Below, piece after piece: positions 1 through 4,662 of a stretch of DNA of 6,736 nt; position 1 is the first letter of the stretch, and each line of letters starts with the position of its first letter. Both the position numbers and the translations under genes were made by a program. The notes below the pieces were generated by a model. That model did not search any database. It saw only the letters and a list, made by a program, of their open reading frames with translations, and had not been told where the DNA came from. Source of the DNA: JBLNDG01 sp050261415 (GTDB lineage: Bacteria > Bacillota > Clostridia > Lutisporales > Lutisporaceae); NCBI GenBank assembly GCA_050261415.1, contig JBLNDG010000212.1:1-6736 (forward strand), written 5' to 3'.

Positions 1-434
1 GTCAAATAACTCCATACAAATACCATCGCTGTACATGGTGCCGCTCCAAGAAGTATTGCTCCCGCAAGATAGTCTTGTGCTAATTCTGCCGGAATTAGAG
101 ATTTAAAAATTACAAAGAAAAACAGCCATGCAATGCCGAACATGGTAAAAGGCTTTATCAACCAGTTGGTTATCCATGTAACAAAAAGCCCCTTAGGATT
201 TTTGCCTACATTTCTAATACTTTGAAAATCTACTTTTAGCATCATTGGATATATCATAAGCCAGATTAAAATCGCCGTAGGTATTGAAACATTTGCATAT
301 TCAAAACGTCCTAAAAACGCTGGGATTCCGTGTAAAAACTTTCCAATCAGGATACCCGCTGCCATGCAAAGAAGCACCCAAACCGTTAAGTATTTTTCAA
401 AGAAACCGATTCCTTGTGTTTTTTCTCTGCTCAT
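1..434 (-). CDS. acr3: ACR3-family arsenite efflux permease, N-terminal part (partial)
   Basis: This is the N-terminal 144 residues of an arsenite efflux permease of the ACR3 (BASS superfamily) type; the gene runs off the left edge. These permeases export As(III) through the cytoplasmic membrane using the proton motive force. The visible part holds a short cytoplasmic N-terminus (MSREKTQGIGFFEKYL), then hydrophobic segments at roughly residues 17-36, 50-66, 83-110 and 121-143. Family hallmarks are PMMLKVDF (63-70), NWLIKPFTMF (90-99) and LGAAPCTAMVFVWSYL (129-144). Cys134 lies in the fourth membrane segment, where ACR3 proteins carry a functionally essential cysteine. Full-length members have about 350-400 residues, so some 60% is outside the window. 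The ATG overlaps the TGA of the upstream gene (ATGA), which suggests translational coupling; a weak AAAGGCGG site lies about 8 bp upstream. ArsB (the other arsenite pump family) is excluded by these motifs. Confidence 0.93.
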   Translation of the reverse strand, partial: MSREKTQGIGFFEKYLTVWVLLCMAAGILIGKFLHGIPAFLGRFEYANVSIPTAILIWLMIYPMMLKVDFQSIRNVGKNPKGLFVTWITNWLIKPFTMFGIAWLFFFVIFKSLIPAELAQDYLAGAILLGAAPCTAMVFVWSYL

Positions 435-982
435 ATCGTATTACCGCCTTTCTCACGCCGTTCAGCTTCATCCTTGTGTGCCTTGGCTATAAAATATTTT
501 TCAAGATTTTCAGGAAGCTGATAGGCTTTGCGCTCAGGCTCACGCTGCCCAGCGTTATATACCTCGCGCAGGATGGCGTCTACAATCAATTCCTTTGGAG
601 GGGACGTGTATTCGACTCCATTATATACCCATACACGGCAGTCAACGTTATCTCCGCAAAGCGTTCCACAATCCTCGCAAAGTGATTCTCTGAGCTCTAC
701 AGCGATGTCATTTCCATTCACGCGGATGGTCGGCGAACTGATAAATTGATATTGAATCGCCAACTCCTTCGTTGCAATATTTACTTTGTTTACCTTGACT
801 TCATATCCCGCCGCATTAAGCACCACGGCTACACTGGAAACTGCTTCGTCCAGTGCCTTTTCAGTATCCTGGCATCTACCGCATACGGTCGTATCCAGAT
901 ATAGAAAATCAATATTAATCGGCTTTTTCGGCTGCGGCTGGCAACAGTTTTCGGATGAACAACAACATTTACTCAATTTCAT
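431..982 (-). CDS. DUF2703 thioredoxin-like cysteine-rich protein of the ars operon
   Basis: A 183-residue soluble protein that I recognise as DUF2703 (thioredoxin-like fold), a family often found between arsR and acr3 in Firmicutes; its biochemical role is not established. Visible features are an N-terminal Cys cluster (C6-C8, C13, C14), a strand followed by a CGRC redox-type motif (C34-C37), a cis-proline-like ISSPTIRVNG stretch (81-90) typical of thioredoxin folds, and a second Cys cluster C102, C105, C109, C115. The C-terminal tail (about 150-183) is charged. There is no signal peptide. The start is set at ATG 982 because AAGGAGTG lies just upstream. The frame stays open to 1141, but that extension overlaps arsR, has no family resemblance and lacks a ribosome site. 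It overlaps arsR by 14 bp and acr3 by 4 bp. By inference it could be an arsenic-binding or thiol-redox partner of the pump, such as a metallochaperone or reductase. Confidence 0.88.
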   Translation of the reverse strand: MKLSKCCCSSENCCQPQPKKPINIDFLYLDTTVCGRCQDTEKALDEAVSSVAVVLNAAGYEVKVNKVNIATKELAIQYQFISSPTIRVNGNDIAVELRESLCEDCGTLCGDNVDCRVWVYNGVEYTSPPKELIVDAILREVYNAGQREPERKAYQLPENLEKYFIAKAHKDEAERREKGGNTI

Positions 983-1304
983 TACACTCCTTACAACAAT
1001 TTGAGTTATCTCTGCAAATACAGTTTTCCTTGTTGGAAGTGATAGCACAGAAAAACTGTTTGGTTTTGCTGATGGTATCATCATCCAGCGAATAGTACGT
1101 CCATTTACCTTCTTCCCGCGCTTTAACAATCCCACATTCACACAGGATTTTCATGTGATGAGACAGTGTGGATTGGGACATTTCAAACTTCTCCAGAATG
1201 TTGCAGGCACAAAGTTCCCCGCAGGAGAGCATATCCACGATCATTGCTCTTTTGGGATCGCCCAACGCCTTGAACACTTTCGTGTTCTCCAAGTAGTAGT
1301 CCAT
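969..1304 (-). CDS. arsR: ArsR/SmtB-family arsenic-responsive repressor
   Basis: A 111-residue winged-helix repressor expected to bind the operator in front of this operon and to leave it when As(III) or Sb(III) binds. The N-terminus has the family signature FKALGDPKRAMIVDML (11-26). The alpha-3 metal-site region reads ELCACNIL (30-37), giving the Cys32-x-Cys34 pair of classic ArsR proteins, with Cys28 nearby. The recognition helix is MSQSTLSHHMKIL (42-54), followed by the wing GIVKAREEGKWTYYSL (58-73). The protein has 11 cysteines, including C55, C57, C86 and an unusual C-terminal tail with C95, C97, C103, C104 and C107, so metal binding may be more elaborate than in the R773-type protein. 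GAGGTGAT at 1308-1315 supports the ATG at 1304. It is the first gene of arsR-DUF2703-acr3 and is probably autoregulated. Confidence 0.95.
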   Translation of the reverse strand: MDYYLENTKVFKALGDPKRAMIVDMLSCGELCACNILEKFEMSQSTLSHHMKILCECGIVKAREEGKWTYYSLDDDTISKTKQFFCAITSNKENCICRDNSNCCKECNEIE

Positions 1305-1327
1305 AACATCACCTCAAATCTAAAAAC

Positions 1328-1360
1328 TTCGATATGATACATTATATGCGTCAAATCGAA
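1328..1360. promoter_or_regulatory. Probable ArsR operator (33-bp imperfect palindrome)
   Basis: Two 15-bp arms, TTCGATATGATACAT (1328-1342) and ATGCGTCAAATCGAA (1346-1360), match as an inverted repeat at 12 of 15 positions around a 3-bp centre. The palindrome covers the -10 hexamer and most of the spacer of the ars promoter, so a bound dimer would block RNA polymerase. ArsR/SmtB proteins bind imperfect inverted repeats in such positions. The assignment to this ArsR rests on position and symmetry. Confidence 0.75.
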
Positions 1361-1369
1361 AAATGTCAA
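1341..1369 (-). promoter_or_regulatory. Sigma-A promoter of the ars operon
   Basis: Read on the minus strand, a perfect -35 hexamer TTGACA (1369-1364) is followed after exactly 17 bp by a perfect -10 hexamer TATAAT (1346-1341). Transcription would start near 1333-1335, about 30 bp before the arsR start codon. With such strong hexamers the promoter needs efficient repression, which fits the palindrome lying over its -10 box and spacer. The -35 hexamer lies inside a repeat that is present again at 1881-1900. Confidence 0.85.
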
Positions 1370-1377
1370 TGTAAAAG
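1358..1377 (+). repeat. Direct repeat copy 1 (IS-end-like)
   Basis: The 20 bp here match 1881-1900 at 18 of 20 positions and in the same orientation. Similarity continues past the repeat with small gaps (CGG then AAAAT here, GACGGTAAAAT there). The core TGTCAATGTAAAAG begins with TG, as insertion-sequence ends of the IS21 type do. Read outward on the minus strand it supplies the TTGACA of the ars promoter. A shorter 9-bp match, CAATGTAAA, recurs at 1440-1448. The assignment to an IS family is from memory of similar ends and is tentative. Confidence 0.55.
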
Positions 1378-1452
1378 CGGAAAATCTTACGAAAAATTTG
1401 TGATTTACCTCATGCCACTATGATTAGACATGGTATCTACAATGTAAATTAA

Positions 1453-1489
1453 GCCGCGAGCGATGGTGCTCTACCCATCAACTTGCGGC
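1453..1489. other. Interrupted 13-bp hairpin in intergenic DNA
   Basis: GCCGCGAG (1453-1460) pairs with CTTGCGGC (1482-1489) over 8 bp with one G-T wobble. After a small internal loop, GATGG (1462-1466) pairs with CCATC (1475-1479). There is no T-tract on either side, so it is not a standard terminator. It could be part of a structured RNA or the subterminal hairpin of a mobile element. The base pairing is seen directly; the function is unknown. Confidence 0.5.
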
Positions 1490-1582
1490 GTCTCCTCAAC
1501 CCTATGGAAAAAGCCCGTTATCTACTCTGTCAACTCTACCCTGTCACTTTCAGAGCAGTTGATGTGTTCTCGCAAACAACAA

Positions 1583-1658
1583 AAATAAGGGTTTCGTGAC
1601 ATCGTCTCTTCAGGCAGAGCCGCCGAGAGAAAAACCAATGTCTGGATACCCTTTATTT
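1583..1658. other. Long multi-segment hairpin, possible structured RNA
   Basis: The segment folds on itself in nested helices: 1583-1592 with 1648-1658 (10 pairs, one bulged T), 1594-1595 with 1645-1646, GACAT 1598-1602 with ATGTC 1638-1642, TCTCT 1605-1609 with AGAGA 1626-1630, and an apical GGC/GCC helix (1613-1615 with 1619-1621). That is about 25 pairs in 76 nt with ordered internal loops, more than expected from random sequence, although no folding energy was computed. It lies directly downstream of the rlmD remnant on the minus strand. It may be a non-coding RNA, the non-coding end of a mobile element, or an old 3' end structure. No known RNA family was recognised. Confidence 0.45.
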
Positions 1659-1676
1659 ATAAGCATTTTGAGCTTT

Positions 1677-1826
1677 TTATTTATCCTCCCTTGACATCAA
1701 TACTATTGATTCAACATGCCCCGTCCATGGGAACATGTCCACCGGCTGCGCCCCCACTTTCTTAAATCCCCTATCCTCCAAATATCTCAAATCCCGTGCC
1801 AGCGTTTCTGGATTACATGAGACATA
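1677..1826 (-). pseudogene. rlmD: C-terminal remnant of 23S rRNA (uracil-5-)-methyltransferase (RlmD/RumA)
   Basis: Forty-nine codons plus a TAA stop remain of a gene whose intact form has about 450 codons. The remnant opens with YVSCNPETLARDLRYLEDRG, the family motif that carries the catalytic cysteine of TrmA/RumA-type uracil-C5 methyltransferases. It ends with the family's terminal QPVDMFPWTGHVESIVLMSR. An in-frame TAG directly precedes it (1827-1829), there is no start codon or ribosome site, and the whole SAM-binding and TRAM parts are missing, so it cannot make an active enzyme. The reading frame itself is undamaged, which suggests a fairly recent truncation or a copy left by an integrating element. 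The resemblance could in principle be to another TrmA-family paralogue. Confidence 0.87.
1696..1710. repeat. Perfect 15-bp palindrome inside the rlmD remnant
   Basis: ATCAATA (1696-1702) and TATTGAT (1704-1710) are perfect inverted arms around one base. The symmetry extends to TTGA (1691-1694) and TCAA (1711-1714) with one bulged base. The ATCAA-N5-TTGAT layout resembles ArsR/SmtB-type operators. It lies in old coding sequence for ESIVLMS, so it may be accidental. No convincing promoter overlaps it. Confidence 0.35.
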
Positions 1827-1880
1827 CTAGATAATAGTTAGCAGGTTTAGCTTTCATTTCACCAGGCAATAATCCTTATG

Positions 1881-1900
1881 GAGAAATGTCAGTGTAAAAG
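1881..1900 (+). repeat. Direct repeat copy 2 (IS-end-like), just before gerAA
   Basis: This is the partner of 1358-1377 (18 of 20 identical, core TGTCAGTGTAAAAG). The extended similarity runs to about 1910, so it includes the AAGGA ribosome-site-like sequence and reaches the first ATG of the germination operon. Both copies point the same way and lie 523 bp apart. This is not the inverted arrangement of a single intact IS, so two decayed ends or a rearranged remnant are more likely. Confidence 0.55.
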
Positions 1901-1909
1901 GACGGTAAA

Positions 1910-3526
1910 ATGACCATGTCTGGGTTGTTTCAAACAGTAAAAAACTTTCTTGCATATAAAGAGCCCCTGGATACAGATGGTGGCTTTGAACTTCTTGAAT
2001 GGAAATATGAGGGAGTTGAGCATGAAAAAAAAGAGAAGCCGACTCCAACGCAAGACGAATTGGTTTCTTCGGAGCTTAAGGCAAACCTTGAAAATATAAA
2101 ACAGGAATTCAACATGCCCAAAAATGAAGACATTGTTATCAGAAAATTTACTGTGGGTATGAACGCAAAAGCATTTATCGTATTTGTAGATGGAATGGCA
2201 GATAAAATCGTTATTAACGACTTCATACTACGCCAGCTTATGAACCCTGAGCATTTTAAAGGTTATAAGAATGGATGCCCCGTCGATTACGTTATGAACC
2301 ATGTATTATCAATTAATAATGTCGAAAAGGTGAAGGAATATAAAAAAATCATATCTAAAATTCTGAATGGTGTTACTGCCTTATTCATCGACGGCTGTGA
2401 AGAAGCCTTGTTGATCGAGAGCAGGGGATATGAAAAAAGGAATATCGACAAGCCATCTACCGAATCGGTGGTGATGGGATCCCAGGAAGGCTTTACAGAA
2501 AATTTGCGCACCAATATCACGCTAATAAGAAGAATTATAAAAAACAAAGACCTTATTACTGAAATTCTACCTGTAGGAAAAACCAGCAACTCAAACTGTG
2601 CAATTATGTATCTTGATGGGATAGCCAACCCGGAACTGGTAAAGGAAGTAAAGAGGAGAATAAAAAGTATCAATATTGATTTTGTAACAGGGGATGGCAT
2701 GATAGAGCAATTTATTGAAGACAAACCGTTTCAAATCATCCCACAGGTATTAAACACCGAAAGGCCTGACAGAGCAGCCTCCTTTATTATGGAAGGGCAG
2801 GTTATCATAATTGGAGAAGGTGTTCCCTTTGTTAATGTAGTGCCTGTCACATTCTTTGCCATGTTCCATGCCTCTGAGGACTCCTTTTTAAGATGGCCCT
2901 TTGGCACGGCAATACGGTTAATACGAATACTTGGACTATTTTTTGCAACATTATTGCCGGCACTTTATGTATCTCTGATCCTTTACCATCAGGAAATGAT
3001 CCCTACAGACCTACTGGTTGCATTTGCAACAGCAAGGGAAAATGTGCCTTTCCCCACGATCATTGAAGTATTGATACTGGAAATATCCTTTGAGTTGATT
3101 CGTGAGGCCGGAGTCAGAGTGCCAGGTATCATCGGTCCAACCCTTGGCATTATTGGAGCATTAATACTTGGACAGGCAGCGGTGTCTGCAAATTTAGTAA
3201 GCCCCGTTCTCATCATTGTTGTGGCGGTAACGGGTCTGGGGAATTTTGCCATACCCAGCTATTCTTTAGCAACAGGAATACGGCTGATTCGATTTGGCTT
3301 AATACTAGCCGGGGCATTTTTAGGCTTTTATGGGGTCGCTGCTGTTTTGTTTATTGCAGGTTGTTTTGCATGCAACATGAAATCCTTTGGTGTGCCCTTT
3401 CTTTCACCAATTTCCCCCGTAACAAAGAAAAATCCGGATATCATTGCAAGAGCGCCTAACTTCAAACAAAAAATGAGGCCTGATTATCTTAACACACCAA
3501 ACCAAAAGCGTATGGGTGATGGATAA
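1910..3526 (+). CDS. gerAA: GerA-family spore germination protein, A subunit
   Basis: A 538-residue A subunit of a Ger-type nutrient germinant receptor, which acts in the inner spore membrane with the B and C subunits encoded next to it. Residues 1-300 form the hydrophilic N-terminal region, beginning with a family-like FLAYKEPLDTDGGFELLEW and containing IRKFTVG...AFIVFVDGMADK and FILRQLM. The membrane part follows: GEGVPFVNVVPVTFF (near 302-316), a long hydrophobic segment near 336-358, and the strongly conserved FELIREAGVRVPGIIGPTLG and VTGLGNFAIPSYSL blocks. The C-terminal cytoplasmic tail includes RPDYLNTPNQKR. Length is normal for the family. ATG 1910 has AAGGA 7 bp upstream; ATG 1916 is an equally plausible start. 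The start region lies in a repeated IS-end-like sequence, so the original first residues may have been replaced. Which germinant it senses, and whether it matches the gerA or gerK paralogue, cannot be told. Confidence 0.95.
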   Translation: MTMSGLFQTVKNFLAYKEPLDTDGGFELLEWKYEGVEHEKKEKPTPTQDELVSSELKANLENIKQEFNMPKNEDIVIRKFTVGMNAKAFIVFVDGMADKIVINDFILRQLMNPEHFKGYKNGCPVDYVMNHVLSINNVEKVKEYKKIISKILNGVTALFIDGCEEALLIESRGYEKRNIDKPSTESVVMGSQEGFTENLRTNITLIRRIIKNKDLITEILPVGKTSNSNCAIMYLDGIANPELVKEVKRRIKSINIDFVTGDGMIEQFIEDKPFQIIPQVLNTERPDRAASFIMEGQVIIIGEGVPFVNVVPVTFFAMFHASEDSFLRWPFGTAIRLIRILGLFFATLLPALYVSLILYHQEMIPTDLLVAFATARENVPFPTIIEVLILEISFELIREAGVRVPGIIGPTLGIIGALILGQAAVSANLVSPVLIIVVAVTGLGNFAIPSYSLATGIRLIRFGLILAGAFLGFYGVAAVLFIAGCFACNMKSFGVPFLSPISPVTKKNPDIIARAPNFKQKMRPDYLNTPNQKRMGDG

Positions 3527-3561
3527 AGAATTTAGGTCGGGAAAAGGAGGAAGTTGAGTCT

Positions 3562-4662
3562 ATGATAAAGGAAGGGAAATTCGGAACTCACGAAGCAGTA
3601 TGTCTGGTTACCATTATCATCACGGCAAAGATGTTTTTTACAAGTCCCGGGATATTAGCGGATATATTAGGCACAGCCACCTGGTATATGACTTTATTAT
3701 CGGCAGCCACAGCTGCTGTAGGCTTTACCTTTATCTACCTTTTACTTAAACGCTTTCCGGGTAAAAACATAGTAGAAGCTTTTGAAGCTTCCCTTGGACG
3801 TTTTTGCGGGTTCATTTTTTCTTTTTTGCTGGTTCTGTTATTTATGCTGAACGCTTCAGCTATCGTCAGGGAATTTGTAGAGGTGCTAAAGGTTTATGTG
3901 CTTCCATTGACGCCGATAAGCTTCCTCATAGGTATATTTGTCGCAGTGGTTACGGTTGTGAGTTTTTTGGGGTTGGAGGCCATAGCGAGATATGCAAAGT
4001 TGTCTTCGTATATACTTCTGGCAAGTTTTATTACTGTGCTTATATTGGCATCACAAAAATATGAGACTTTCCGCATGTTTCCCATTTTCGGACATGGGCT
4101 TGCAAAAACAATCCAGCATGGATTAGCCAGAAGCTCATTCTATGGGGAGGTGTTGATCTTGGCAGTAGTGGCAGATTCGCTTCAAGGGACGAAATATATT
4201 AAAAAGGCGGGATATTTGAGCCTTGTACTGTCCGGTATTCTGGTATCATCCGCTCTTTTGGCTTTTACCCTGACATTTCCTTATTACACAGGAGCGGAAA
4301 TTACTGCTCCCATGTACCAGTTAACAGCCATGATTGATTATGGAAGGTTTCTTCAAAGGCTTGAACCTATTTTCCTTTTTATATGGTTTGTAAGTTCATT
4401 TCTATCCGTAACGGCAATATTCTACACATCTGCAAGCTTGTATTGCAAAATTTTCAGAATTCAGGACATGAGGCCTATCATTTTTCCTTTTGCAATTATT
4501 TTTTTTACGGTTGCTATGATACCAAGCGATATTACCACGGTTGCCACAGGATATATCCACAGATCCAGGGAATATGGCTGGACAATACTTTATATCCCTC
4601 CGCTCATCGCTCTCATTATGGCAATCGTAAGGAAAAAGGAGGTTGAGAAACAAAATGCGTAG
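3562..4662 (+). CDS. gerAB: GerAB-family spore germination permease-like subunit
   Basis: A 366-residue integral membrane protein of the EndospGerAB family (APC transporter superfamily). It is the B subunit of the germinant receptor, thought to bind the nutrient germinant. It is hydrophobic nearly throughout, with about ten predicted membrane segments from residue 10 to 360 and short charged loops. The family-type N-terminus FGTHEAVCLVTIIITAKMFFTSP is followed by the loop KRFPGKNIVEAFEASLGR. Later parts, including FPIFGHG and the region around YRTSREYG-like IHRSREYGW, also fit the family. AAGGAGG at 3544-3550 lies 11 bp before the ATG and 35 bp after the gerAA stop, so the two are co-transcribed. 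The end overlaps the next gene by 8 bp. Length is typical and no damage is seen. Confidence 0.94.
   Translation: MIKEGKFGTHEAVCLVTIIITAKMFFTSPGILADILGTATWYMTLLSAATAAVGFTFIYLLLKRFPGKNIVEAFEASLGRFCGFIFSFLLVLLFMLNASAIVREFVEVLKVYVLPLTPISFLIGIFVAVVTVVSFLGLEAIARYAKLSSYILLASFITVLILASQKYETFRMFPIFGHGLAKTIQHGLARSSFYGEVLILAVVADSLQGTKYIKKAGYLSLVLSGILVSSALLAFTLTFPYYTGAEITAPMYQLTAMIDYGRFLQRLEPIFLFIWFVSSFLSVTAIFYTSASLYCKIFRIQDMRPIIFPFAIIFFTVAMIPSDITTVATGYIHRSREYGWTILYIPPLIALIMAIVRKKEVEKQNA

Larger units (their letters stand above)
1361..1909. other. Intergenic scar region without intact genes
   Basis: About 550 bp between the divergent ars and ger operons hold no intact gene. In order they contain the repeat with the ars -35 box, an A/T-rich stretch (1378-1452), a G/C-rich hairpin (1453-1489), a stretch with no recognised signal (1490-1582), a long interrupted hairpin (1583-1658), the 3' remnant of an rRNA methyltransferase gene (1677-1826, minus), and a short tract ending in the second repeat. 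The methyltransferase debris and repeats suggest one or more mobile-element insertions followed by deletion. No transposase or integrase coding sequence could be recognised in any frame. Confidence 0.6.

Noticed and set aside
284..685. 133-codon plus-strand frame
   Set aside because: It lies opposite acr3 and the DUF2703 gene, has no ribosome site or family features, and is an antisense shadow.
983..1141. Upstream extension of the DUF2703 frame to 236 residues
   Set aside because: The extra 53 residues overlap arsR in another frame, resemble nothing in the family, and have no ribosome site, while AAGGAGTG precedes the internal ATG at 982.
1406..1435. Short inverted repeat TACC..ATG / CATGGTA
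   Set aside because: Only 7 pairs with a 2-nt bulge, within chance expectation for A/T-rich DNA.
1522..1602. 26-codon minus-strand frame starting MSRNPYFCCLREH
   Set aside because: It overlaps the 1583-1658 hairpin, has only a weak ribosome-site-like GAGA, and could not be tied to any protein function. It may be worth checking for recurrence in other genomes, but it is not called as a gene.
1691..1719. Plus-strand TTGACA as -35 of a gerAA promoter
   Set aside because: No acceptable -10 hexamer lies 16-18 bp downstream (ACATGC at 17 bp).
4643..4654. TTG start for gerAC four codons upstream
   Set aside because: The TTG abuts AAGGAGG with no spacer, so initiation there is unlikely; ATG 4655 also begins a compact lipoprotein signal.
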